Both the position numbers and the translations under genes were made by a program. A stretch of 64,000 nt of DNA from Parahoeflea olei (GTDB taxonomy: Bacteria > Pseudomonadota > Alphaproteobacteria > Rhizobiales > Rhizobiaceae): the NCBI RefSeq assembly GCF_001703635.1, contig NZ_LQZT01000001.1, positions 23,875-87,874 of the forward strand. Direction: 5' to 3'. Positions within the stretch are counted from its first letter, which is position 1. Every line of letters starts with the position of its first letter. Of this stretch, positions 19,809-29,224 are shown in pieces. Below the pieces are notes generated by a model. That model was not told the DNA's origin and made no database searches. It saw nothing but the letters and a program-made list of their open reading frames with translations.

Positions 19809-20648
19809 TCAGGCCTTCATGATCATCACGCCGCAGGCGATGGCGCCGGCGGAGGCCCAGCGCCAGCCGCTGACCGGCTCGCGCAGGACCAGCGCCGCAA
19901 TGATGACCGCGAACAGGATGCTCGACTCGCGCAGCGCCGCAACGAGGGCGATCGGCGCCTGGGTAAAGGCCCAGACCGCAATCCAGTAGGAGCCCAGGGA
20001 CATGGCCCCCGCCGCAATGCCGGTCTTCCAGGCCGGCGCCATCGCCGAAAACGCCGCCGGGCCGCGCGCCCATGCCGCATAGGCGATCATGCCCAGCGCA
20101 TCGCCCACCACCATCCAGAGAATGAAGCCGGAGGACGTGCCGGCAACGCGCGCGCCGATGCCATCGACCAGCGTGTAGCTGGCCGTGAAGACCGCGGTGC
20201 CGATCGCGTAGAACAGCGCCTTGCCGCCCATGCGCCGGCCCGATCCCCCCTTCACGGCCATCGCCACGATCCCCAGGGAAATCGCCAGAATGGCAAGCAG
20301 CGCAGAGGGCGCAAACGACACCCCGAGAAAGGCAAACGAGACGACCGTGACGATCAGCGGCGCGGTGCCGCGGGCCAGCGGATAGGCCTGACTGAGGTCC
20401 GCATGGGCATAGGCCTCGACCAGAAACAGCTTGTATCCGACATGCAGCGCGGCCGCCGCGACGATCCAGGGCCAGGCCTCCGTGGCCGGCTGGGAGACGA
20501 AGGGCAGGATCGGCAAGGCGATCACCGCCTGCACCACCGCCAGCAAGAGCACGGTCGCGCCCCGGTCGAGGCCGAGCTTGACCACCGAGTTCCACCCGGC
20601 ATGAAGCAGGGCAGCGGCAAGGACCGCGGCGAAGACGTGATTTTCCAT
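19809..20648 (-). CDS. EamA (DMT superfamily) transporter
   Basis: 279 residues with about ten membrane helices arranged as two EamA repeats (repeat 1 from MENHVFAAVLAAALLHAGWN; repeat 2 from KALFYAIGTAVFTASYTLVDG to LREPVSGWRWASAGAIACG). DMT transporters move metabolites or amino acids across the inner membrane; substrate unreadable. Its start lies 2 bases after the stop of the DUF1127 gene, so both are co-transcribed, divergent from the LysR regulator, which may control them. Confidence 0.9.
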   Translation of the reverse strand: MENHVFAAVLAAALLHAGWNSVVKLGLDRGATVLLLAVVQAVIALPILPFVSQPATEAWPWIVAAAALHVGYKLFLVEAYAHADLSQAYPLARGTAPLIVTVVSFAFLGVSFAPSALLAILAISLGIVAMAVKGGSGRRMGGKALFYAIGTAVFTASYTLVDGIGARVAGTSSGFILWMVVGDALGMIAYAAWARGPAAFSAMAPAWKTGIAAGAMSLGSYWIAVWAFTQAPIALVAALRESSILFAVIIAALVLREPVSGWRWASAGAIACGVMIMKA

Positions 20649-20650
20649 CG

Positions 20651-20845
20651 TTACCTCCAGAACGGGCGAGCGATTTCGCGAGCCCGCTGGGCCTGCGTCA
20701 GCCCGACATCGGCAAGCTCTTCGCGCGTCAGGCGGGCAAGCGCGCGGCGCGTCGTCCAGTTGCGCCACCAGAGTGATAAAATCTCACGAGAAAGCTGAGC
20801 GGAAAGGCTTGCATCGAAGCGATGGACGCTGTTTTCATAGGTCAT
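20651..20845 (-). CDS. DUF1127 small protein
   Basis: 64 residues, MTYENSVHRFDASL..., with the C-terminal motif TTRRALARLTREELADVGLT that defines DUF1127. These tiny Arg-rich proteins are abundant in Rhizobiales; in Agrobacterium some have been linked to phosphate and carbon metabolism and to RNA turnover. Here it is upstream of, and tightly spaced with, an EamA transporter. Confidence 0.92.
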   Translation of the reverse strand: MTYENSVHRFDASLSAQLSREILSLWWRNWTTRRALARLTREELADVGLTQAQRAREIARPFWR

Positions 20846-20917
20846 GCAGTCTTATAGGGACATCTGCACCACCGTGAAAAACGATAGTTTCTCGACTTCC
20901 ATGTGAGCTAACCGCAC

Positions 20918-21790
20918 ATGAAACGCAGCCTTCTTCCCCTCAATGCGCTCCGGGCCTTCGAAGCCACGATGCGGCACGGGCAGATGAAGCGCGCCGCCGA
21001 GGAGCTCGGGGTGACCTATGGCGCGGTGAGCCGGCAGGTGAGAAGCCTCGAAGACAGTCTCGGCGTGGTTCTGTTCGAGGGACCGCGCAACAGGCTCACA
21101 CCGACCCAGGCCGCGCGCGAGATGCAACCCGCGCTGCAGGAGGCCTTCGACAGGATGGAGGCGGCGGTCTCGCATGTCATGCATCGCGACCGCCGCACGC
21201 TCGACGTCTCCTGCCTGAGCACGCTGGCGATGCGCTGGCTGATCCCCAACCTGTTCGATTTTCAGGAGCGGCACCCCGAGATCAAGGTGCGGATGACCGC
21301 CGATGACGGCCCGGTCGACTTCGCCCGGCAGAGCCTTGACGTGGCGGTCCGCGTCGGCACCGGCCCCTGGGATCCGGCAAGTAGCACGGATCTGTTTGCC
21401 GACGAAACCGGCCCGGTGCTGAGCCCGAAACTGATGGGCGACAACCGGGCGGCAGACTGGACCGCCCTGTCCGGCCTGCCCTTGCTTCACACCAAAACCC
21501 GCCCATCCGCCTGGGCGGACTGGTGCCAGGCCTCCCGCCTGCCGCTGCCGGCGGGCGGGCAGGAATACGAACATTTCTATTTCATGCTGGAAGCCGCGAC
21601 AGCCGGTCTCGGCATCGGCATCGCGCCCGAGATCCTGGTCCGCGCCGACATTCGCGCCGGGCGCCTGATTGCGCCATTCGGGTTCCGCCCCTCCGGCCAG
21701 ACCTATGTGGCACTGGCTCCTGCCCGCCCGGAGCCGGCTGCAACCCTCTTCATCCGCTGGCTCAGGGACACGGCCCGGGCAAAGCCGTGA
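20918..21790 (+). CDS. LysR-type transcriptional regulator, GcvA-like
   Basis: 290 residues. N-terminal HTH LPLNALRAFEATMRHGQMKRAAEELGVTYGAVSRQ in two parts (LNALRAFEATMRHGQMKRAA, then the recognition helix GAVSRQVRSLE), then the periplasmic-binding-like effector domain with RWLIPNLFDFQERHPEIKV, typical of the GcvA subgroup. It is divergent from DUF1127-EamA with 72 bases between starts, so that pair is the probable target. Effector unknown. Confidence 0.92.
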   Translation: MKRSLLPLNALRAFEATMRHGQMKRAAEELGVTYGAVSRQVRSLEDSLGVVLFEGPRNRLTPTQAAREMQPALQEAFDRMEAAVSHVMHRDRRTLDVSCLSTLAMRWLIPNLFDFQERHPEIKVRMTADDGPVDFARQSLDVAVRVGTGPWDPASSTDLFADETGPVLSPKLMGDNRAADWTALSGLPLLHTKTRPSAWADWCQASRLPLPAGGQEYEHFYFMLEAATAGLGIGIAPEILVRADIRAGRLIAPFGFRPSGQTYVALAPARPEPAATLFIRWLRDTARAKP

Positions 21791-21855
21791 CAGGCTGACC
21801 GCGCCGCCGGTCGGGAAACCGCTCCCGGCCCCGGCAGCCGGCGCATGGGGGTCGC

Positions 21856-23361
21856 TCAGCTCGCCTTGGGCAGGCGTGCGTCGCCATCCTCGTCGAGGAA
21901 ATAGCTCATCTGGTCTTCTGCCCAGGCCTTGATGCCATAGCGTTCGACCGTTTCGCGCAGCATCTTCATGCGCTGCCGGCGTTCCTGCTCGGGCATGGCC
22001 AGCGCCTGTTCGATGGCGGTATCCATCGAGCGGTGCGAGAACGGGTTGGTGATCACGGCGGAGGACAGTTCCACGGCGGCGCCGGCGAATTCGGAGAGCA
22101 CCAGCACACCGTCGCCATCGGTGCGCGCGGCTGCATATTCCTTGCAGACGAGGTTCATCCCGTCGGCGAGCGGCGTGATCCAGCAGACATCGGCCACCTG
22201 GTAATAGGCCACCAGGTCCTTGAACGGCACGGCGGTCGAGATCAGCGCCACCGGCTGCCATTCGAACGAACCGAAGCTGCCATTGATGCGGCCCGCGACC
22301 TGCTCGATCTCGCCCTGGATTTCCTCATAGGCGGTCATCGAGCGGTTGGCGCCGACCGAGACATGCATCAGCCGGACCTTGCCGTGCAGGTCGGGCCGCG
22401 ACTGCAACAGCCGCTCGAAGCTTTCGAGCTGCTGCACGCCACCCTTGGTGTAGTCGGTGCGGCCGACCGACAGGATCAGCTTGCAGTCATCTCCGAGTTC
22501 CTGGCGGATCGCCGCCGCATTTTCACGGGTTTCCTTGTCGGTCGCGCGCGCCTGGATGAAATCCCAGTCGATGCCGACCGGCGAACTCGAGATCCGGATG
22601 CTGCGGCCCTGATACATCACCGCCTCCGGTACCCGCCGGTCCGACAGCGCCGTGCCTTCCCAGACGAAATCGGGATTGACGTCCTTGCGCGTGACCGGCC
22701 CGACTTCGAGCAGGCTCTGGGCCACATGCACGAAATTGACCGCATAGCGCGGGATGTGGAACCCGACCACGTCGCAGGCAAGCAGGCTGTCGACGATCTC
22801 GCGCCGCCACGGCAGCACGTTGAACATGTCGGCCGAGGGAAACGGCGTGTGATGGAAGAAGGAGATCCTGACGTCCGGCCTGAGCTTCCTCAGATAGCCC
22901 GGCACGAGCCAGAGATTGTAGTCATGAACCCAGACCACGGCGCCAGGTGCTGCTTCGGCGGCGGCAGCTTCGGCAAAGGCCCAGTTGACCTCGCGGAAGG
23001 TCGGCCAGTCGACCGGGTCGTAATTGTAGCGTTCCTTGAAGGAATGCAGGATCGGCCAGAACGCCTCTTTCGAGGTGATGTGGTAGAAGCTCGACACCTG
23101 GTCCGGTGTCAGCGGCAGTCGCGTGACCGAATATTTGCCATAGGAATCCTCGATCTCGATGACGCGTTCGAAATCCGGATTGGCGGCGTCCTCGGCAAAT
23201 TTCCAGGCAACCCAGGCGCCCTTGTCGACCCGGCCGAAAAAGCCTTTCAGCGTCGGCACGATGCCGTTCGGGCTCTTGTTTTCCTTGAAAACGATCTTGC
23301 CGTTTTCCTCAACCTCTTCATAGGGCTGACGATGGTAGACAATGACGAGATCACTGGCCAT
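21856..23361 (-). CDS. ggpS: Glucosylglycerol-phosphate synthase (GT20), alternatively trehalose-6-phosphate synthase
   Basis: 501 residues, GT20 family. WVHDYNLWLVPGYLR, FFHHTPFPSADMFNVLPWR, SVGRTDYTKG and the donor-site ADGMNLVCKEY are intact. The N-terminus MASDLVIVYHRQPYEE and SPNGIVPTLKGFFG resemble cyanobacterial GgpS (about 500 residues) rather than OtsA, which has an RKSAGGL-type loop there. GgpS joins ADP-glucose to glycerol 3-phosphate. Context supports this: gpsA, which makes glycerol 3-phosphate, and a sugar-phosphatase lie directly upstream in one operon, 4 bases before this start. OtsA activity cannot be fully ruled out without structure-based comparison. Confidence 0.78.
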   Translation of the reverse strand: MASDLVIVYHRQPYEEVEENGKIVFKENKSPNGIVPTLKGFFGRVDKGAWVAWKFAEDAANPDFERVIEIEDSYGKYSVTRLPLTPDQVSSFYHITSKEAFWPILHSFKERYNYDPVDWPTFREVNWAFAEAAAAEAAPGAVVWVHDYNLWLVPGYLRKLRPDVRISFFHHTPFPSADMFNVLPWRREIVDSLLACDVVGFHIPRYAVNFVHVAQSLLEVGPVTRKDVNPDFVWEGTALSDRRVPEAVMYQGRSIRISSSPVGIDWDFIQARATDKETRENAAAIRQELGDDCKLILSVGRTDYTKGGVQQLESFERLLQSRPDLHGKVRLMHVSVGANRSMTAYEEIQGEIEQVAGRINGSFGSFEWQPVALISTAVPFKDLVAYYQVADVCWITPLADGMNLVCKEYAAARTDGDGVLVLSEFAGAAVELSSAVITNPFSHRSMDTAIEQALAMPEQERRQRMKMLRETVERYGIKAWAEDQMSYFLDEDGDARLPKAS

Positions 23362-23365
23362 GTAA

Positions 23366-24166
23366 TCAGTATCCTTCCGGTAGGTCGTGCAGGTTGAAGG
23401 CGCGAATGGCCTCGAGAATGCCGGCGGCGCCATGCGCATGCGCCATGTGCAGATGCGCAAGGCCCGCAAGCCGGTCGATCAGTGCGGGCTCAGAATTGCC
23501 GACCGCGACCGCGGGCAGCCCGCATTCGAGCATCGAGAGGTCGTTGAGGGTGTCGCCGGCGCAGAGCACGCGGTCCGGTTCGATCGCCAGATACTCGACC
23601 AGCCGCTTGAGCGAGGGTCCCTTGCTCACGCCCCTGGGCAGGACGTCGAAAAACCGGTTGTCCGAAATCAGCCAGTCGTAGCCCATCTCGTCAATCGTCT
23701 CGCAGGCCGAGGCATCGAACCGGGTGATGTCGACATCATAGCTTACGCGATAGCGGAAATCGGTGGGCTGGAGCGTGAGCCCCGGATGGCCGTCGAGCCG
23801 CGCCTTGATGCGGTCGCCGCCATTGTCCCACTGCGCGGCAATCTCGTCCTCGAGATGGGGAATCGGGGCAACGCCCGTGTGCTTCGACACCCGGGCGATG
23901 GTGGTGCCGACATCGCCGACCGCATAATCGGGCCAAGGCACGCCGCGCTCACGGCAGAGCGCGCCGATGAATTCGGGATCGCGGCCGGTCACAAAGATCA
24001 GGCCGACGCTGTCGCGGTTGTCCTCAATGAAGCCATAGAGCTTGGCGCGGTCGTCCTCGCTGCCGCCCAGAAAGGTGCCGTCAAGATCTGTGGCCAGCAC
24101 GAACCTGCGCGTGCTCAAGCCGGCGGGATCGGCGCCGGCCGGCCCGCCCTCGGTTGGTGCTGTCAA
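23366..24166 (-). CDS. HAD-superfamily sugar phosphatase, predicted glucosylglycerol-phosphate phosphatase
   Basis: 266 residues. HAD motif I is ATDLDGTFLGG (nucleophile Asp27, acid Asp29); motif II TGRDPEF; motif IV CAGDTLNDLSML. The cap resembles sucrose-phosphatase/mannosyl-phosphoglycerate phosphatase types. It sits between gpsA and ggpS and would dephosphorylate glucosylglycerol phosphate; in some bacteria this domain is fused to GgpS. The start is a TTG at 24166 with GGAGG seven bases upstream, overlapping the gpsA stop; upstream in-frame ATGs lie within gpsA and lack conserved sequence. Confidence 0.82.
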   Translation of the reverse strand: MTAPTEGGPAGADPAGLSTRRFVLATDLDGTFLGGSEDDRAKLYGFIEDNRDSVGLIFVTGRDPEFIGALCRERGVPWPDYAVGDVGTTIARVSKHTGVAPIPHLEDEIAAQWDNGGDRIKARLDGHPGLTLQPTDFRYRVSYDVDITRFDASACETIDEMGYDWLISDNRFFDVLPRGVSKGPSLKRLVEYLAIEPDRVLCAGDTLNDLSMLECGLPAVAVGNSEPALIDRLAGLAHLHMAHAHGAAGILEAIRAFNLHDLPEGY

Positions 24167-25290
24167 AGTCTTGCCTCCGTTGGCATCGCATTGGGATGGT
24201 CGATCAGGATAGACAGGCCGCGCCGTTCGCCCTCGATCGGACGCGACCAGAATTCGGCGAAGGTCTCGCGCACATCCGCGCCCTGGTGCAGGATCCGGAA
24301 CACGGCCTCGCAGATCGGCATGCGGATGTTCATCCGCCGTGCGAGATCCATCACCGAGACCGAATTGACCTCGCCCTCGACGACCACCGGCTTGCCGTCG
24401 AAGCAATGCGCCCGCGGGATGCCCTTGCCGAGCTGCACGCCGAGCGACATGTTGCGCGAGGTCTGAGACGAACAGGTGAGCGTCAGATCGCCTGCGCCGG
24501 CAAGCCCGGTCACGGTCTCGCGGCGGCCGCCGAACACGTCGGCCAGCGTCTTCATCTCATCCATGCCACGCACGATCAGCGCCGCGCGGGTGTTCTCGGC
24601 ATAGCCAGCGCCCGTCATCATGCCGCAGGCGATGGCAATCACGTTCTTGACCGCGCCGCTGACTTCGACGCCGACAAGATCGTCCGAAATATAGGGCCGG
24701 AAGAAATCCGACCCCAGCGACAGCGCCAGCCGTGCGGCCGGGCTGGACGGCGGATCGAGCCGGTCGGCATAGGAAAACTGGAAGGCGATGGTGGCGGCGG
24801 TCAGGTGCCCGAGCGCGGTCTCGGTGGCAAAGGTCGGCCCCGACAGCGCGCCGATGCGGTGATCGGTCAGGATCTCGGCCGCCACCTCACTCAGCAGATA
24901 GCCGGTGCCCGCCTCGATGCCCTTGGCGCAGAGCGCCACCGGCACGTCGGGTCCCAGATGCGGCTTCATCTTCATCGAGATTTCGCGCAGCGTGCGCGAG
25001 GGCGTAACCAGCAGCACCGCGCCGGCGCCATCGAGTGCTTCGGCCAGATCGGTGGTGGCTTCGATGCCTTCCGGCAGGTCGATGCCGGGAAGATATTTGG
25101 GGTTTTCGTTGCGGGTGTTGATCGCCGCGGCGGTGTCTTCGTCACGTCCCCAGATCGAGGTCGCGCGCCCGGCGCGGCGGGCAACAGTGGCGAGCGCCGT
25201 TCCCCAGGAGCCTGCACCGATCACGCAGATTTTCGAATAGGGAAGAGGCGGAGAAGACAGGTCTTCGGCTTGGGTGCCTAGATAAGTCAT
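24163..25290 (-). CDS. gpsA: Glycerol-3-phosphate dehydrogenase [NAD(P)+]
   Basis: 375 residues. N-terminal dinucleotide fold KICVIGAGSWGTALA, then ALCAKGIEAGTG, LSGPTFA, the catalytic-lysine region VSGAVKNVIAIACG and GLAGAGDLTLTC. It reduces dihydroxyacetone phosphate to glycerol 3-phosphate in the cytoplasm. It is somewhat longer than typical GpsA (~330), from a 17-residue N-terminal lead-in (MTYLGTQAEDL) and extra C-terminal residues. First gene of the gpsA-phosphatase-ggpS operon, so it may be a dedicated copy supplying the acceptor for glucosylglycerol rather than the phospholipid housekeeping copy. Confidence 0.95.
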   Translation of the reverse strand: MTYLGTQAEDLSSPPLPYSKICVIGAGSWGTALATVARRAGRATSIWGRDEDTAAAINTRNENPKYLPGIDLPEGIEATTDLAEALDGAGAVLLVTPSRTLREISMKMKPHLGPDVPVALCAKGIEAGTGYLLSEVAAEILTDHRIGALSGPTFATETALGHLTAATIAFQFSYADRLDPPSSPAARLALSLGSDFFRPYISDDLVGVEVSGAVKNVIAIACGMMTGAGYAENTRAALIVRGMDEMKTLADVFGGRRETVTGLAGAGDLTLTCSSQTSRNMSLGVQLGKGIPRAHCFDGKPVVVEGEVNSVSVMDLARRMNIRMPICEAVFRILHQGADVRETFAEFWSRPIEGERRGLSILIDHPNAMPTEARL

Positions 25291-25474
25291 GCGGACCTAT
25301 CTAGGGCGTTTGACGCTGCATTGCAACCTTTGGCCCGCTGCAGTGCAGCAAGGCAGGCCTTGCGCATCCTTCCAAATCAAGCATTTAGTCCCGGGCCGAG
25401 CGCCCCCAGGCGAGCCTGCAACGGCCGTGCGGGCAATGAATGGCCACGGCCCCGCATCGTCCGCAGAGGGGGCG

Positions 25475-25984
25475 TCAGCCACGAAAACTGCGGTGATTGA
25501 TGTCACCTTCGAGCGCCGATTCGACCAGGTCGCCGAAGCAGACGGCGAGCAGCCGGCGCGGGTCGAACGGGCCCGGCATGGTGAGCGCGCCCGGCCGGGT
25601 CGGCTTGAAGCCGAGCGGGGCATAATAGGGCGGATCGCCCACCAGCAGAACCGCCTCGCTGCCGGCCCTTTCGGCCGCCTGCAGCGCGATGCGCACCAGT
25701 TCGCGGCCGATGCCGAGATTCTTGTGCGACGGCCGCACGGCAAGCGGGCCGAGCAGGTGACCGGCGGTCTTGCCGGCAAACACCGGCGTCATCCTCACCG
25801 AGGCGATGGTCTCGCCGCGGTCGGCGGCAATGAAGGAGAGATGCCGGTCATGCGGCCCCTGCTCGCGCACCCGCTCGGAGGAGCGCACGAACCGGCCGGG
25901 GCCGAAGGCTTCTTCGTTGATATGGGCGATTGCCGCGTCATGGGACGCGTCTTCGGTGAGAAAGACAAGATCAGGGAGGACCAT
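25475..25984 (-). CDS. GNAT family N-acetyltransferase
   Basis: 169 residues starting MVLPDLVFLTEDA. The acetyl-CoA-binding motif A is LGPLAVRPSHKNLGIGRELV, followed by GSEAVLLVGDPPYYAPLGF, the arrangement of the YhbS-type subgroup. Substrate unknown. Monocistronic; 184 bases of apparently empty sequence separate it from gpsA. Confidence 0.88.
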   Translation of the reverse strand: MVLPDLVFLTEDASHDAAIAHINEEAFGPGRFVRSSERVREQGPHDRHLSFIAADRGETIASVRMTPVFAGKTAGHLLGPLAVRPSHKNLGIGRELVRIALQAAERAGSEAVLLVGDPPYYAPLGFKPTRPGALTMPGPFDPRRLLAVCFGDLVESALEGDINHRSFRG

Positions 25985-26213
25985 CGTGAAAATCCGGATG
26001 TGACGACAAGACATGAGGGAGCGCGCGCATTCGCGCGTGGGCAGTCTTTTCAGCGTCGTCGCAAGGCCGTGGCAGGCATCCGGATTTCCTTCGTGTGGAC
26101 AACGCCCTTAGCAAAGCCCGCGCGGCGCGTCCAATGCAAAACGCACCGTTCACCCCCTTCACCTTCGCTTTTTCGAAATTCCGACTTATGTGTCACTGAA
26201 AAGGAGAACGATC

Positions 26214-27203
26214 ATGGGAATGCTGGTAGATGGCGTCTGGAAGGACGTCTGGTATGACACGAAATCCACGGGCGGCCATTTCAAGCGCTCGGAAAGCGCC
26301 TTCCGCAACTGGGTGACCGCCGACGGCGCGCCCGGACCGTCGGGCCAAGGCGGCTTCAAGGCGGAAGCCGGCCGCTATCATCTCTATGTCTCGCTCGCCT
26401 GCCCCTGGGCGCACCGCACGCTGATCTTCCGCAAGCTCATGGGGCTCGAAGAAGCGATCTCGCTGTCGATCGTCGATTATCACATGGGCGAGAACGGCTG
26501 GGAATTCCGCGGCCGCGACGGCGGCACCGAGGATCACCTGAACGGCGCCGATTATCTCTGGCAGGTCTATGTCGCGGCCAAGCCCGACTATTCTGGGCGC
26601 GTGACCGTGCCGGTGCTGTGGGACAAGAAGCAGAACACGATCGTCTCCAATGAATCGGCGGAGATCATCCGCATGTTCAACTCCGCCTTTGCGGAAGTCG
26701 GCGGCAAGGGACCGGACTTCTATCCCGAGGACCTGCGCGAGGAGATCGACGACATCAATGCGCTGGTCTACGACAAGATCAACAATGGCGTCTACAAGGC
26801 GGGCTTCGCCACGAAGCAGGACGCCTATGAGGAGCATGTGACCGAACTGTTCGACGCGCTCGACACGGTCGAACGCCGGCTCACCTCCAACCGCTATCTG
26901 ACCGGCGACCGGCTGACCGAAGCCGACTGGCGGCTGTTCACCACGCTGGTGCGCTTCGACCCGGTCTATGTCGGCCACTTCAAGTGCAACATCCGCCGCA
27001 TCGCCGACTATCCGGCGCTGTCGGGGTATCTGCGCGAGCTCTACCAGATGCCGGGGATCGCCGGCACCGTGAACATGGAGCACATCAAGCGCCACTATTA
27101 CGGCAGCCACGACACCATCAACCCGACCGGCATCGTTCCCGTCGGCCCCGAGCTCGATCTCGACGCCCCGCATGGGCGCGACCGGCTCGCCAAGGCCGCC
27201 TGA
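26214..27203 (+). CDS. Glutathionyl-hydroquinone reductase (xi-class GST)
   Basis: 329 residues. The thioredoxin-like N-terminal half has the catalytic Cys63 in SLACPWAHRTL, the CPWA motif of the YqjG/PcpF group; the C-terminal helical half contains EADWRLFTTLVRFDPVYVGHFKCN, also diagnostic. The enzyme reduces glutathionylated hydroquinones to free hydroquinones. A GGAG ribosome site precedes the ATG at 26214, and a terminator follows. Monocistronic. Confidence 0.94.
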   Translation: MGMLVDGVWKDVWYDTKSTGGHFKRSESAFRNWVTADGAPGPSGQGGFKAEAGRYHLYVSLACPWAHRTLIFRKLMGLEEAISLSIVDYHMGENGWEFRGRDGGTEDHLNGADYLWQVYVAAKPDYSGRVTVPVLWDKKQNTIVSNESAEIIRMFNSAFAEVGGKGPDFYPEDLREEIDDINALVYDKINNGVYKAGFATKQDAYEEHVTELFDALDTVERRLTSNRYLTGDRLTEADWRLFTTLVRFDPVYVGHFKCNIRRIADYPALSGYLRELYQMPGIAGTVNMEHIKRHYYGSHDTINPTGIVPVGPELDLDAPHGRDRLAKAA

Positions 27204-27234
27204 GGCCGACCGCAGGCATCGGCAAACGCGAAAA

Positions 27235-27264
27235 AGGCGCCCCTCGTCTCCGGGGGCGCCTTTC
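27235..27264. terminator. Bidirectional Rho-independent terminator
   Basis: Nine-base-pair stem AGGCGCCCC/GGGGCGCCT with a 9-base loop between two convergent genes. A TTT run follows on the plus strand and five T residues on the minus strand, so it can serve both the hydroquinone reductase and the ABC permease. Confidence 0.8.
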
Positions 27265-27280
27265 TGCATCTTGAGGCTGC

Positions 27281-28042
27281 TCAGTTCTTGATCTTGTAGC
27301 CGGTCTTGAAGGTCCAGGCGATGATGCCGAGACAGATCACCAGGAACACACCGATCATCGCGAGGCTCAAGCCGATATTGATATCGGCCACGCCGTAGAA
27401 GCTCCAGCGGAAGCCCGAGATCAGGTAGACCACCGGATTGAACATGGTGACCGTCTGCCAGAACGGCGGCAGCATCGAGATCGAATAGAAGCTGCCGCCC
27501 AGGAACACGAGCGGCGTGATCACCAGGAGCGGGATCATCTGCAGCTGCTCGAAATTCTTCGACCAGACGCCGATGATGAAGCCGAACAGGCTGAACGAAA
27601 TGCAGGTAAGCCCCAGGAAAGCGAGCATCGCCACCGGATGCAGGATCTCGAAATCGACGAAGAATTCCGCCGTGATCAGGATCACCAGCCCGATCAGCGC
27701 CGATTTGGTCGCCGCCGCCCCGACATAGCCGAGCACGATCTCGACGAAAGAGACCGGCGCGGTGTGAAGCTCGTAGATCGAGCCCAGGAATTTCGGGAAA
27801 TAGATCCCGAACGAGGCATTGGAAATGCTCTGCGTCAGCACCGACAGCATGATCAGCCCCGGCACGATGAAGGCGCCGTAGCTGGTGCCGTCGATCTCGT
27901 CGATGCGCGAGCCAATGGCCGCGCCGAAGACGATGAAATAGAGCGAGGTCGACAGCACCGGCGAGATCAGGCTCTGCGACAGGGTGCGGAAGAACCGCGC
28001 CATTTCGAACGAATAGATGGATCTGACTGCCTGGAAATTCAT
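27281..28042 (-). CDS. ABC-2 type export permease
   Basis: 253 residues starting [20 protein letters not shown], with about six membrane helices and the ABC-2 signature near [21 protein letters not shown]. The ATG overlaps the stop of the ATPase gene by 4 bases. Together they make an inner-membrane exporter related to the YadG/YadH pair. Substrate unknown. Confidence 0.92.
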   Translation of the reverse strand: MNFQAVRSIYSFEMARFFRTLSQSLISPVLSTSLYFIVFGAAIGSRIDEIDGTSYGAFIVPGLIMLSVLTQSISNASFGIYFPKFLGSIYELHTAPVSFVEIVLGYVGAAATKSALIGLVILITAEFFVDFEILHPVAMLAFLGLTCISFSLFGFIIGVWSKNFEQLQMIPLLVITPLVFLGGSFYSISMLPPFWQTVTMFNPVVYLISGFRWSFYGVADINIGLSLAMIGVFLVICLGIIAWTFKTGYKIKN

Positions 28043-28965
28043 GATTTGCCCTCGACCAGCCCGACGAAAATGTCCTCGAGCGAACTCTGCCGCGTCTCTA
28101 CGTCCCGAAGCACGATGCCGGCCTTGCTCAGATCCGCAAACAGCGAGGCGATGCCGGTGCGCTCGCCATTGGCCTCGTAGGAATAGACGAGCGAGTGGGT
28201 GTCCTCGGCGTAGTCGAGATTGTAGCCCGAAAGCGCCTCGGGAATGGCGCCGAGCGGCTCCATCAGTTCGATCCGCATCTGCCGCTGGCCCATGCGCTGC
28301 ATCAGCGTTTCCGTCTTCTCGACCAGCAGCAATTCGCCCTTGTTGATGACGCCGACGCGGTCGGCGATCGCCTCGGCTTCCTCGATGTAATGCGTGGTCA
28401 GGATGATGGTGACACCGTCGTCCTTGAGGTCGCGGACCACCTCCCACATTTCCTTGCGCAACTCGACATCGACGCCGGCGGTGGGCTCGTCGAGAAACAG
28501 CACCCGCGGCTCGTGGCACAGCGCCTTGGCGATCAGCACCCGGCGCTTCATGCCGCCGGACAGTTCCATGGTCTTGGCGTCCTTCTTGTCCCACAGCGAG
28601 AGCTTTTCCAAGATCGACTGCAGCAGCGCCGGATCGTGACGCTTGCCGAACAGGCCGCGCGTGAAGCGGAGCGCGTCATAAACGGTCTGGAACGGCTCGA
28701 GCGCGATCTCCTGCGGCACCAGCCCGATCAGCGAACGGGCCTCGCGAAAATCGTGGACGACGTCGTGGCCGCCGACCCGGACCGAGCCGGTGCCGGGCGT
28801 CACCAGCCCGCAGATGATGGAAATCAGCGTGGTCTTGCCCGCGCCATTGGGTCCGAGCAGGGCCAGAATCTCGCCCTCGCGGATGTCCAGAGAGACGTCT
28901 TTCAGCGCCTGGAAGCCGCTGTCATACTGCTTGGACAGGTTGTCGATCGATACGATGGAAGACAT
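28039..28965 (-). CDS. ABC-2 transporter ATP-binding protein
   Basis: 308 residues with Walker [14 protein letters not shown]-loop LVPQEIAL, signature [15 protein letters not shown], Walker [14 protein letters not shown] and H-loop TTHYIEEAE. The C-terminal ~80 residues form an extra domain common in drug or polysaccharide exporters. Forms an operon with the permease behind it; translationally coupled. Confidence 0.94.
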   Translation of the reverse strand: MSSIVSIDNLSKQYDSGFQALKDVSLDIREGEILALLGPNGAGKTTLISIICGLVTPGTGSVRVGGHDVVHDFREARSLIGLVPQEIALEPFQTVYDALRFTRGLFGKRHDPALLQSILEKLSLWDKKDAKTMELSGGMKRRVLIAKALCHEPRVLFLDEPTAGVDVELRKEMWEVVRDLKDDGVTIILTTHYIEEAEAIADRVGVINKGELLLVEKTETLMQRMGQRQMRIELMEPLGAIPEALSGYNLDYAEDTHSLVYSYEANGERTGIASLFADLSKAGIVLRDVETRQSSLEDIFVGLVEGKS

Positions 28966-29224
28966 GAGGTGCTTTTCATGTTGGGGGTGGACTGCCGATG
29001 CGCAGCCGAAACGGGAAAAGGAAAATCAAGCGGTGAGTGGCGTGCATGTAAGCGACAAAATGCCGCATTCAAGGGCGGGCGAAACTCACCCCCGATCTGG
29101 CTGCCGTTTATCAGGCACTGCCGCCAGAAACTGTCAGCACCTTAAATTGAAATCTTGCCAGATTGACCTCTTTCAAACACCAGTCCGAATTCCTAGATTT
29201 CCTCAGCAACAAGGAGAAACTGCA

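Noticed and set aside
21856..23361. Calling the GT20 gene otsA without reservation
   Set aside because: The N-terminal loop and the linked gpsA favour GgpS; both names are kept as alternatives with GgpS preferred.
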